Assembly (NCBI GenBank): GCA_900552715.1
Contig: USAV01000114.1
Coordinates: 1-5,223 of the forward strand
DNA from: an uncultured Veillonella sp.
GTDB taxonomy: Bacteria > Bacillota > Negativicutes > Veillonellales > Veillonellaceae
Length of the DNA: 5,223 nucleotides
Reading direction: 5' to 3'
Shown: in pieces, positions 1-4,664 of the stretch
Layout of the letters: each line of letters begins with the position of its first letter
Position numbering within the stretch: the stretch's first letter is position 1
Notes under the pieces: model-generated
The model's database searches: none
Seen by the model: the letters and a program-made list of their open reading frames with translations, nothing else
What the model was told of the DNA's origin: nothing
Translations under genes and position numbers: made by a program

Positions 1-149
1 CAAAAGAAGTTGTTGGCGGTGGCAAAGATATGCCAATCTTGCACATGTCCCAATTAGTGGGTCTTGCTCTTGGCATCTCCCCTGAAGAAATGGGCATGCC
101 TAAACGTCACTTAACTGATACTGCAGCAGTGACTAAATTCGTTGGTTAA
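1..149 (+). CDS. C-terminal end of an HdrB-like heterodisulfide reductase subunit (partial)
   Basis: The open frame enters from the left edge (first full codon at 3) and ends at TAA 147-149, giving 48 residues. The visible piece contains MPILHMSQLVGLALG followed by ISPEEMGMPKRH. That pattern (a proline, a short hydrophobic strand, a Q-L-x-G-L-A-x-G helix and an x-EE-x-G-x-x-x-H tail) is how the cysteine-rich (CCG) domain of HdrB-family proteins usually ends. Family knowledge: HdrB carries a non-cubane 4Fe-4S cluster and, with HdrA and HdrC-type partners, reduces disulfides or passes electrons in anaerobes. In non-methanogens the true substrate is often unknown. The catalytic cysteine motifs lie outside the window, so related CCG proteins (GlcF/LutA-type) are possible. 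The gene is followed by a strong terminator, so it is the last gene of its transcript. Confidence 0.68.
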   Translation, partial: KEVVGGGKDMPILHMSQLVGLALGISPEEMGMPKRHLTDTAAVTKFVG

Positions 150-152
150 TTC

Positions 153-204
153 GTTTGATTTAGACATGACCTCAGTTGGTCCTCGTACTGTCTTAAATCT
201 AAAC
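153..204 (+). repeat. Imperfect hairpin in the 3' UTR of the HdrB-like gene
   Basis: The arms are GTTTGATTTAGAC (153-165) and GTCTTAAATCTAAAC (190-204). They pair fully if two single T residues in the right arm bulge out. A smaller hairpin sits inside the loop, GACC (168-171) with GGTC (178-181). No T-tract follows, so this is probably not a terminator. A role in protecting the 3' end or as a processing site is only a guess. Confidence 0.45.
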
Positions 205-221
205 CTATTATCATAATTACC

Positions 222-257
222 AGAAGAACCCCCTAGCTTAGGCTAGGGGGTTTTTCT
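222..257 (+). terminator. Strong intrinsic terminator after the HdrB-like gene
   Basis: The core stem is a perfect 9 bp pairing of CCCCCTAGC (229-237) with GCTAGGGGG (242-250), with the 4-nt loop TTAG. The T-tract TTTTTCTTTT follows at 251-260. The A-rich stretch 222-228 can extend the stem by pairing with the T-tract, so the element may also work for transcripts from the other strand. It isolates the upstream operon from the next gene. Confidence 0.93.
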
Positions 258-258
258 T

Positions 259-287
259 TTGATATCAGGTCATAATTGTAGTATAAT
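259..287 (+). promoter_or_regulatory. Sigma-A-type promoter for the kinase-like gene
   Basis: A -35 box TTGATA (259-264, five of six to consensus) and a perfect -10 box TATAAT (282-287) are separated by 17 nt. The -35 begins inside the T-tract of the preceding terminator, so the two units are packed tightly. The start site should fall near 294, leaving an untranslated leader of about 220 nt before the start codon at 518. A weaker -10-like TATAAA (468-473) closer to the gene lacks a good -35. Confidence 0.75.
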
Positions 288-314
288 AAAAACATTAATT
301 GTATACACTTATAT

Positions 315-340
315 GAGTAACAACTAATGTGTTGTTACTT
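315..340 (+). repeat. Perfect 9-bp inverted repeat in the leader
   Basis: AGTAACAAC (316-324) pairs with GTTGTTACT (331-339) across a 6-nt loop, and a G-U pair extends the stem to 315/340. It lies about 20 nt after the predicted transcription start. The sequence after it is TTAATTAATT rather than a clean T-run, so it would be at best a weak terminator. It may be an operator in DNA or a 5' stabilising hairpin in RNA. Confidence 0.55.
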
Positions 341-398
341 TTAATTAATTATAGAGATATATAATCTATTTGAATAAGAATGGATATGAACAAATATG

Positions 399-431
399 AG
401 GCTATGTGTAATGAGTGCACTTACTTAGCCT
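399..431 (+). repeat. Second leader hairpin, imperfect
   Basis: AGGCTA (399-404) pairs with TAGCCT (426-431). Inside it, GTAA (408-411) pairs with TTAC (421-424) around a loop that includes the palindrome AGTGCACT (414-421). With the hairpin at 315-340 it makes the leader more structured than an ordinary UTR. The rest of 432-505 shows nothing recognisable except a weak TATAAA at 468. Confidence 0.4.
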
Positions 432-517
432 AGATGGAGAGTTTTGTATTCAATAATTTAGATTCTGTATAAATGGGAGTATTAGTGTTGTAGAGTGTTA
501 TACAAGGGGAGGCCATA

Positions 518-1264
518 ATGAATGATATGTTATTAGAATATATCGATCGCATGATTGATCAAGAGAAAGACCATCGTGTTTTTCCTGTAGAGTTTAACGA
601 TAAAACCTATTATGTAAAGCAAGATATCAGTAATCGCCGCTCTAGTTGGATTAAACCATCTCCTAGAGCTGCCTTTGATTATGAGTTCTATAAAATATCC
701 TTTATAAATACACAGCTACCTGTAGCGCCTGTAATTGCTGGATTTAGAGAGCATTATTTCGTTACAGAAGGATCTGGTAAAACATTAACCTATTATAGCG
801 AATTGCCGGCTCAACATCCTGATGATGATAGCTTACAAGATATGGTGACTCATATCTTCTATAGTTTTGGTAAAACATTGGGACAACTCCATGACTATGG
901 TTTATCTCATGGGCGCCCTGCCATGAGAGATATTACCTATGATCCTGATACAGATAAGATTACTTTGTTAGATTGGGAAAATGGCCGTCGTTGGCCTGAA
1001 TTAACAGCGCAAGGTTGGGATTTACTTATCTTCGTTCACAGCTACTTGCGTGAAGATAATTTGCCGATTTCTTACCTATATGCCATGATGAATGGTTATA
1101 GCTCTGCTCGTACGGCTCGAGATACTGTATTACATGTGAAAGATGTTTTACGTAAACACGAATGTCTCTTTAAATTCTGTCGTATGTTAAATCCATTACA
1201 CTTTGTGGATACAGAAGCAGCCGTTAAAGCCTATGACTTTATGTTGGCATTGAAAACTGAATAG
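518..1264 (+). CDS. Kinase-fold phosphotransferase, LPS-kinase/BUD32-like
   Basis: This 248-residue protein has the hallmarks of the small bacterial kinase-like family related to LPS core kinases (WaaP/KdkA) and RIO/BUD32 enzymes, which transfer phosphate from ATP. Key motifs are the catalytic loop HGRPAMRDI (131-139, likely base D138) and the metal-binding strand ITLLDWENG (148-156, D152), where DWE stands in for the usual DFG/DFE. YYVKQ (31-35) supplies a candidate ATP-contacting K34 and FDYEFY (53-58) a candidate helix-C Glu E56. A classical glycine-rich loop is not evident. There is no signal peptide or membrane segment, so it should be cytosolic. The start is fixed by GGGGAGG (506-512), 5 nt before ATG. 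It stands alone between its own promoter and terminator. The substrate cannot be told from sequence: LPS core phosphorylation fits a diderm, but a small molecule or protein is possible. Confidence 0.72.
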   Translation: MNDMLLEYIDRMIDQEKDHRVFPVEFNDKTYYVKQDISNRRSSWIKPSPRAAFDYEFYKISFINTQLPVAPVIAGFREHYFVTEGSGKTLTYYSELPAQHPDDDSLQDMVTHIFYSFGKTLGQLHDYGLSHGRPAMRDITYDPDTDKITLLDWENGRRWPELTAQGWDLLIFVHSYLREDNLPISYLYAMMNGYSSARTARDTVLHVKDVLRKHECLFKFCRMLNPLHFVDTEAAVKAYDFMLALKTE

Positions 1265-1291
1265 TGTTGAACTTAAGCGGTTTAACATACC

Positions 1292-1322
1292 AGTACTATT
1301 TTTAATGGCGCTTTATAGTACT
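1292..1322 (+). repeat. Inverted repeat between stop codon and terminator
   Basis: AGTACTA (1292-1298) pairs perfectly with TAGTACT (1316-1322) across a 17-nt spacer. It sits in the short 3' UTR between the stop at 1264 and the terminator at 1335. No T-tract follows. It could stack on the terminator hairpin; no function is visible. Confidence 0.35.
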
Positions 1323-1334
1323 CATAGATCTTAT

Positions 1335-1383
1335 AGACCTTTACGGTTCCTATATATAACTAGGAATTGGTAAAGGTCTTTTT
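1335..1383 (+). terminator. Intrinsic terminator of the kinase-like gene
   Basis: AGACCTTTAC (1335-1344) pairs perfectly with GTAAAGGTCT (1370-1379). After a short internal loop, TTCCTA (1347-1352) pairs with TAGGAA (1361-1366). TTTT follows at 1380-1383. The long two-part stem plus T-run makes a convincing, if T-poor, terminator, so the downstream small genes need their own promoter. Confidence 0.82.
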
Positions 1384-1430
1384 GTATTTATAAGAACCTT
1401 ATTGTTTTAATACTGCTAGAAGTTTAATGA

Positions 1431-1510
1431 AATCTATATAGTTACTTTTGAAGTTATATAGTTGGTATAAGAAGTATATAGTTACTGCCATAAGTACAGA
1501 GTTAGAGCCG
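1431..1510 (+). repeat. Tandem direct repeats with an exact 20-nt period
   Basis: TATATAGTT occurs at 1435-1443, 1455-1463 and 1475-1483, exactly 20 nt apart. The first and third copies extend to TATATAGTTACT, and the second and third are preceded by GAAGT-like bases. A degenerate fourth copy, TACAGAGTT (1495-1503, seven of nine matching), stays in register and is also preceded by AAG. The whole spans about four 20-nt units in the DUF1659 upstream region. A period near two helical turns would put the cores on nearly the same DNA face, as in arrays of protein sites. Each core also contains TATAGT, a good -10 hexamer, but none has a matching -35. Confidence 0.7.
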
Positions 1511-1512
1511 TA

Positions 1513-1572
1513 GTTCCCAGACTTTCACAATGATTACCGTAATTATTCTAGAGGGGGTTGTCGAGAGGGAAC
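1513..1572 (+). repeat. Inverted repeats upstream of DUF1659
   Basis: GTTCCC (1513-1518) is complementary to GGGAAC (1567-1572). Between them lies an AT-rich hairpin, AATGATTA (1529-1536) with TAATTATT (1540-1547), holding one G-U pair and a 3-nt loop. If this region is transcribed it forms a leader structure ending about 20 nt before the SD. Otherwise it is a set of DNA dyads. The remainder of 1384-1430 is AT-rich with nothing recognisable. Confidence 0.35.
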
Positions 1573-1586
1573 CTCAGGAATATAAG
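1558..1586 (+). promoter_or_regulatory. Possible promoter for DUF1659
   Basis: TTGTCG (1558-1563, four of six) and TATAAG (1581-1586, five of six) are 17 nt apart. Transcription would start around 1593, which puts the SD at the very 5' end of the message. A promoter is needed somewhere in 1384-1590 because the terminator at 1335-1383 closes the previous unit. This is the best-spaced pair found, but the -35 is poor and the tiny leader is unusual, so the call is weak. Confidence 0.3.
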
Positions 1587-1592
1587 AGGGTG

Positions 1593-1603
1593 AAAGGAGG
1601 TGA
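1593..1603 (+). promoter_or_regulatory. Full-length Shine-Dalgarno site that decides the DUF1659 start
   Basis: AAAGGAGGTGA matches the anti-SD end of 16S rRNA without a break and lies 4 nt before ATG 1608 (7 nt from the end of GGAGG). It excludes the earlier in-frame ATG at 1530, which has no SD and would make the SD itself coding. Confidence 0.9.
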
Positions 1604-1607
1604 TACG

Positions 1608-1814
1608 ATGGCTAACATTAAACGCACAAAATTGGTATTGCGCTTTAACATCGGCACCGAAGATGCGCCGAAGTACAAAGACGTAACCTATACTCGTGTT
1701 GCAGAAGAAGCGTCCGACGATAATGTGAAAACCGTTGGTAATGCGCTGGCAGCCTTGTATGACCACAGCTTGTCCGACGTGGTCCGCGTCAATGAAGTAT
1801 CCTTAGGACATTAA
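1608..1814 (+). CDS. DUF1659-family small protein
   Basis: This 68-residue protein begins MANIKRTKLVLRFNIG and matches the DUF1659 pattern: a short basic N-terminus, a K-L-x-L-x-F beta strand, a KDVTYTRV second strand (24-31), an alpha-helical middle with D-x-x-VKTVGNALAALY (38-51), and a final VVRVNEVSL strand (58-66). No biochemical role is known for the family. It has no signal peptide or membrane segment, so it is presumably cytosolic. In Firmicutes such genes commonly sit next to a DUF2922 gene, as here 236 nt downstream. A hand count gives about 47% GC, clearly above the AT-rich surroundings, with many GC-ending codons (GGC ACC, TCC GAC, GTC CGC GTC). That could reflect high expression or a different origin. 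The very strong SD supports high translation. Confidence 0.82.
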   Translation: MANIKRTKLVLRFNIGTEDAPKYKDVTYTRVAEEASDDNVKTVGNALAALYDHSLSDVVRVNEVSLGH

Positions 1815-1827
1815 TCAAGATGATTAA
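1811..1827 (+). repeat. Small hairpin over the DUF1659 stop codon
   Basis: TTAATCA (1811-1817) and TGATTAA (1821-1827) pair perfectly with a 3-nt loop, overlapping the stop at 1812-1814. ATTACTTTT follows. It is too AT-rich and lacks a proper T-run, so it is a poor terminator. Readthrough into the next gene is likely. Confidence 0.35.
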
Positions 1828-1852
1828 ATTACTTTTGTAGGTGATCCAAACA

Positions 1853-1936
1853 CATCCTTATTGCTGATTTTATATACCTATAAATAGTCGTAACAAGGTA
1901 TAGAAATCGCAAGTCCACACATTCCCATCCTTATTG
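1853..1936 (+). repeat. 11-nt direct repeat and inverted repeat between the small genes
   Basis: CATCCTTATTG occurs at 1853-1863 and again at 1926-1936, 73 nt apart. Between the copies lies an inverted repeat, TATACCT (1873-1879) with AGGTATA (1896-1902), loop 16 nt. These are short and may be chance in AT-rich DNA, but they add to the dense repeat content of the DUF1659-DUF2922 spacer. Confidence 0.35.
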
Positions 1937-1941
1937 ATATG

Positions 1942-2012
1942 AATCGTAGATAGACATATTTAATCTTAGAGGAACTATATAATTCCAACGATTGCCTCGT
2001 TCTATCTAGATT
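1942..2012 (+). repeat. Long-range stem enclosing the DUF2922 promoter-like region
   Basis: AATC-G-TAGATAG (1942-1953) pairs with CTATCTAGATT (2002-2012), giving 11 bp with one bulged G. The enclosed segment contains the near-palindrome at 1971-1986 and a GAGG (1969-1972)/CCTC (1995-1998) pairing option. In RNA made by readthrough from DUF1659 this would be a closed domain about 24 nt before the DUF2922 SD. Confidence 0.35.
1971..1986 (+). promoter_or_regulatory. Near-palindrome over a perfect TATAAT, possible operator/promoter of DUF2922
   Basis: GGAACTATATAATTCC is a 16-bp dyad with only one mismatched pair. It contains a perfect -10 hexamer TATAAT (1978-1983). No -35 lies at normal distance: the closest good match, TAGACA (1951-1956), is 21 nt away. 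An activator-dependent or repressed promoter would look like this, but so would a chance TATAAT in AT-rich DNA. Confidence 0.35.
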
Positions 2013-2035
2013 TGAGAACTTGTTTATGAAACGTG

Positions 2036-2043
2036 AAAGGAGG
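2036..2043 (+). promoter_or_regulatory. Shine-Dalgarno site that decides the DUF2922 start
   Basis: AAAGGAGG ends 7 nt before ATG 2051. The preceding bases GTG (2033-2035) open the frame earlier but have no SD of their own. The string GTGAAAGGAGG (2033-2043) is identical to 1590-1600 before DUF1659, and both starts read ATGGC. Confidence 0.85.
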
Positions 2044-2050
2044 CGCCCAC

Positions 2051-2272
2051 ATGGCGGAAAAACGCGTTGTATATCTTACATTTTCTACGGTCGGTGGTAA
2101 AAGCACATCAGTCACAATTAGTGCTCCTCGTGCTGGAATTACTTTACAAGATGCTAAAACAGCGGCTAACGCGCTAGTAGCTAACAAAGTAATTCTTGGT
2201 TCTGGTGATGCAGAACTAGCTGCATTTACTACGGCTCGTGAAGTAACAACTCAAACTACTGAATTGCAATAA
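2051..2272 (+). CDS. DUF2922-family small protein
   Basis: This 73-residue protein begins MAEKRVVYLTFSTVGGKS and matches DUF2922: an initial strand VVYLTFST (6-13), a glycine turn, the strand STSVTIS (18-24) followed by APRAGIT, a helix LQDAKTAANALVAN (32-45), and a final strand region TAREVTTQTTELQ (61-73) ending in the T-rich T-E-L tail common in the family. Its biochemical role is unknown. It has no signal peptide or membrane span. It follows the DUF1659 gene with no convincing terminator between, and a strong terminator comes 20 nt after its stop, so the two probably form one unit. Layout and length resemble those of the DUF1659 protein, which suggests related folds, although identity is too low to prove descent. 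Confidence 0.84.
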   Translation: MAEKRVVYLTFSTVGGKSTSVTISAPRAGITLQDAKTAANALVANKVILGSGDAELAAFTTAREVTTQTTELQ

Positions 2273-2291
2273 TCGCATACAGTTAAATAGT

Positions 2292-2326
2292 AAAAAGGCT
2301 TTCACCTGTGGTGAGGGCCTTTTTAT
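2292..2326 (+). terminator. Strong intrinsic terminator after DUF2922
   Basis: AAAAAGGCTTTCACC (2292-2306) pairs with GGTGAGGGCCTTTTT (2310-2324), a 15-bp stem with two G-U pairs and a TGT loop. The T-tract is part of the right arm. The A/T symmetry would let it work on either strand. Confidence 0.92.
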
Positions 2327-2328
2327 TA

Positions 2329-2337
2329 TGGTAAAAT
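2329..2337 (+). promoter_or_regulatory. Possible extended -10 promoter for the dedA operon
   Basis: TGG-TAAAAT fits an extended -10 element (TGn plus a hexamer five of six to consensus). The -35 position would fall inside the preceding terminator (TGGTGA, 2309-2314, three of six), which an extended -10 can tolerate. The transcript would begin near 2344. An alternative -10, TATGAT (2357-2362), has no -35 or TGn. Confidence 0.4.
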
Positions 2338-2341
2338 ATAA

Positions 2342-2413
2342 GGTATACCGAATAGGTATGATAACAATGAAAATGCTATGTGCAAAATTTTGTACATATG
2401 GAACCCATATGGG
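2342..2413 (+). repeat. Two perfect palindromes in the dedA leader
   Basis: GGTATACC (2342-2349) lies at the predicted start of transcription. CCCATATGGG (2404-2413) lies 10 nt before the SD-like AAAAGGGG. The hexamer CATATG occurs twice 11 nt apart (2395-2400 and 2406-2411). Either palindrome could be an operator; no regulator can be named. Confidence 0.4.
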
Positions 2414-2433
2414 AATTTAAAAGGGGTAAAACA

Positions 2434-3021
2434 GTGGAATATATTATTTCGTTCATGGAAACGTATGGCTATGCAGCCATGTTTATTGCAATGGTTCTGG
2501 AAAATGCTAACATTCCTATTCCTAGTGAAATTGTCCTTGGTTTTGCAGGGTATCTGATCGCTCAAGGTATATTTGATTTGCATACGACTATGGTTGTAGG
2601 TATTTTAGCAGGGATTGTGGGCTCTATTTTATCCTACTGGATGGGTGAGTACGGCGGACGTCCGCTCCTTTTGAAATACGGTAAATACATATTCTTTAAT
2701 GAACATAAATTTGAGCTAGCTGAAAAGATGTTTAATAAATATGGTGGCGCTGCGGTATTCTTTGGTCGTTTGTTGCCAGGTGTTCGTACATTCATTTCCT
2801 TCCCAGCTGGCATGGCTCGTTATCCTATGTGGCATTTTGTCATTTGGACTGTACTAGGTACGATTCCTTGGACAATCCTTCTTGTTTATTTAGGCAAAGT
2901 GCTCGGTGAAAATTGGAAGGATCTAATCCAATACAATCATGAGTTCTTGATTATTATGGTTGTTGTATTCGTTATTATAGCGGCTGTGTTGGGCTTTAAA
3001 TACTATCGTAATCGCCGATAA
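2434..3021 (+). CDS. DedA-family inner-membrane protein
   Basis: From the GTG start the protein has 195 residues, normal for DedA (about 200). AAAAGGGG (2419-2426), 7 nt upstream, supports GTG 2434; earlier in-frame codons at 2380 and 2398 lack an SD and would add an atypical hydrophilic extension. Visible family features are E23 with NIPIPSE (26-32) in the N-terminal re-entrant region, a GxxGS-type helix (56-64), and the signature FFGRLLPGVRTFISFPAG (109-126). Its arginines R112 and R118 are six apart, like the essential pair R130/R136 of E. coli YqjA and YghB. Hydrophobic spans lie near 11-22, 33-48, 52-70, 135-153 and 171-188, with a basic C-terminus. The DedA superfamily is tied to undecaprenyl phosphate or other lipid translocation and to membrane-potential homeostasis. 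The downstream ArnT-like gene, coupled by an overlapping SD, supports carrier-lipid recycling, which remains inference. Confidence 0.9.
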   Translation: MEYIISFMETYGYAAMFIAMVLENANIPIPSEIVLGFAGYLIAQGIFDLHTTMVVGILAGIVGSILSYWMGEYGGRPLLLKYGKYIFFNEHKFELAEKMFNKYGGAAVFFGRLLPGVRTFISFPAGMARYPMWHFVIWTVLGTIPWTILLVYLGKVLGENWKDLIQYNHEFLIIMVVVFVIIAAVLGFKYYRNRR

Positions 3022-3032
3022 GGAGGCCCTTT

Positions 3033-4664
3033 ATGAAACTTTCACGATTAACACCAGTCGTATTCATTGTATGGCTCGTTTTTTATTTGTTTGGCAATAA
3101 TATGTTGCCTGTTACCGATCCTGTTGAATCCAACTATGCGTTAACTGCTAAAGAAATGGTTCTCTCTGGGGATTGGTTGTCGCCGCAAATTTATGGTACC
3201 TATTGGTACGATAAACCAATTATGATTTATTGGCTCATCGCTCTTGGATTTAAAATCTTTGGTATCGCCGATTGGGTAGTTCGTTTACCAAGTGCTATCT
3301 TTGGTGCCTTGTCAGTGGCAACAATGTATCAATCGATGCGTACTATGAGCGGTAAGTGGGCCCTTGGCTTAATAGGGGCCTCTGTACTCGGCACCTCTCT
3401 CATGTTCTGGACCGTAGCTCATGGCGTTATTACGGACATGGTACTGTTGTATACGACGATCATGGTTATGATCTATTCCTATAAGGGGATGGTGGAACAG
3501 AAACCACATGCTATGATTGTGGCCTATATCTTTGCGGCCCTTGGGGTGCTCACAAAGGGGCCCGTTGCACTTGTTTTGCCGGGCATGATTTTGCTCGTCT
3601 TTGCCGGTATCAATCGCTCTTGGTCGATGGTGAAAGCTATCTTTGACTGGCGAGGCATCCTTGCCTTTTGTGTAGTCTGCTTGCCGTGGTATGTGTATAT
3701 GTACAGCGTTCACGGTCAAGACTTCATCAATGGCTTCTTAGGGCTACACAATGTAACACGGGCCACACAATCTGAACACCCTGAAGATAATGTGTGGTGG
3801 TATTATATCGCCATCTTCCTAGGTGCTTCTCTGCCGTGGACCGGTGCCGTTATTTATGGTATTATCGATGGCTTTAAACAACGACATACCGGTTTTATCT
3901 ATAATATGACTTGGGGCGTAGGCATTCTTTTATTCTATACCTTAATGGCTACAAAATATCCTTTATATACATTCGTCAGCTTAGTTCCATTTAGTGCTAT
4001 TGGTGCTATGGGCGTTATGAAGATTATACGTAAAGGTAAATCGAGAGCTATAAAATGGGTTATTATGGGGCCTACATTACTCTTATGGATCGCTTACGTT
4101 GCGGGCTCATTCTTCGCACCGTGGGGCTTCTATTTCTTGCTCTATGTTGTGGTGGCTGTAGCCGTACTCCTTTTATTCCACGCATGGTATACGAAAAAAG
4201 GGTATCGCCTTGTTAGTATTATTGTCCTAGGTACTATGGTTATTTCCTCCATCGTTGTTGTGGAAGGTTTAGAACCATTTGTAAAACAGCGTAGTAATAT
4301 TGATGTAGTGCCTGTTGTAGACTCTTATGATGGTGATATCTATTACTACAACGGGTATAGTACAGCTGCTGTATACTATACAGGTCATAAGATTATTAAG
4401 ATTAACGGTGATGAAAGTCGCTGGGACGATCGGGATAAATTGAAAAAGCGCAGTGCTGAATGGTCCAAGAAATATCTTATGGAACAAGTTAACGAAGAGG
4501 AGTTTAACAAGATTATCGCATCTGGTAAACCTGTGATGTTAATCGTTCCAAAAGGAGAGATTAAGCACTTCCGTCAATCTTCTATTTATCCAAATGTATC
4601 TGAATCTAGCGAAGCAGGTACATCCGAGGTATATGTATTAAATAAAAAGACTTTGTTCAAGTAA
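3033..4664 (+). CDS. ArnT/PMT-like polyprenyl-phosphate-sugar glycosyltransferase
   Basis: This 543-residue membrane protein belongs to the ArnT/PMT (GT-C fold) group, which moves a sugar from a polyprenyl-phosphate donor to a lipid or protein on the outer face of the inner membrane. After a first membrane span (about 6-21), the first outer loop has acidic D29 and E32 in TDPVESNYA, then SGDWLSPQIYG (45-55) and YWYDKPIMIYW (57-67), the family's D/E and K-P motifs. Further marks are LTKGPVALVLPG (173-184), HNVTRATQSEHPEDNVWWYY (239-258) and ATKYPLYTF (306-314). Roughly ten more hydrophobic spans run to about 410. The soluble C-terminal part (412-543) is Y- and K-rich and not recognised. TAAGGAGG (3019-3026) places the SD on the dedA stop, so translation is coupled. 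Length fits ArnT (about 550). Ara4N specificity is not shown, because no Ara4N biosynthesis genes are in view; another sugar or a protein acceptor is possible. Confidence 0.85.
   Translation: MKLSRLTPVVFIVWLVFYLFGNNMLPVTDPVESNYALTAKEMVLSGDWLSPQIYGTYWYDKPIMIYWLIALGFKIFGIADWVVRLPSAIFGALSVATMYQSMRTMSGKWALGLIGASVLGTSLMFWTVAHGVITDMVLLYTTIMVMIYSYKGMVEQKPHAMIVAYIFAALGVLTKGPVALVLPGMILLVFAGINRSWSMVKAIFDWRGILAFCVVCLPWYVYMYSVHGQDFINGFLGLHNVTRATQSEHPEDNVWWYYIAIFLGASLPWTGAVIYGIIDGFKQRHTGFIYNMTWGVGILLFYTLMATKYPLYTFVSLVPFSAIGAMGVMKIIRKGKSRAIKWVIMGPTLLLWIAYVAGSFFAPWGFYFLLYVVVAVAVLLLFHAWYTKKGYRLVSIIVLGTMVISSIVVVEGLEPFVKQRSNIDVVPVVDSYDGDIYYYNGYSTAAVYYTGHKIIKINGDESRWDDRDKLKKRSAEWSKKYLMEQVNEEEFNKIIASGKPVMLIVPKGEIKHFRQSSIYPNVSESSEAGTSEVYVLNKKTLFK

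Noticed and set aside
380..433. A 17-codon ORF with a C-x-x-C (MDMNKYEAMCNECTYLA) in the leader of the kinase-like gene, as a leader peptide.
   Set aside because: No SD precedes its ATG, and an ORF this short is expected by chance.
1431..1510. The 20-nt tandem repeats as a CRISPR array.
   Set aside because: The shared core is only 9-12 nt, there are no unique spacers of constant length between long repeats, and no cas genes are present.
1530..1607. An in-frame N-terminal extension of the DUF1659 gene from ATG 1530.
   Set aside because: There is no SD before 1530, the extension would translate the perfect SD at 1593-1603, and family members start at the MANIK-type N-terminus.
1548..2187. Two - strand open frames (1548-1766 and 2002-2187) as antitoxin-like partners of the small genes.
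   Set aside because: They mirror DUF1659 and DUF2922, lack SD sites, and nothing about the small genes suggests a toxin.
2380..2433. A longer DedA protein beginning at GTG 2380 or ATG 2398.
   Set aside because: Neither codon has an SD, the added residues are hydrophilic and unlike DedA N-termini, and GTG 2434 has AAAAGGGG at the right distance.
2326..2583. An 85-codon open frame on the - strand at the dedA start.
   Set aside because: It is antisense to DedA, its product resembles no family I know, and its 3' end runs into the dedA promoter region.
3369..3719. A 116-codon open frame on the - strand.
   Set aside because: It lies wholly inside the well-supported glycosyltransferase gene, is rich in His/Arg/Pro as expected for an antisense shadow, and has no SD or recognisable domain.
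4269..4487. A 72-codon open frame on the - strand.
   Set aside because: It is antisense to the glycosyltransferase C-terminus with no start signals.
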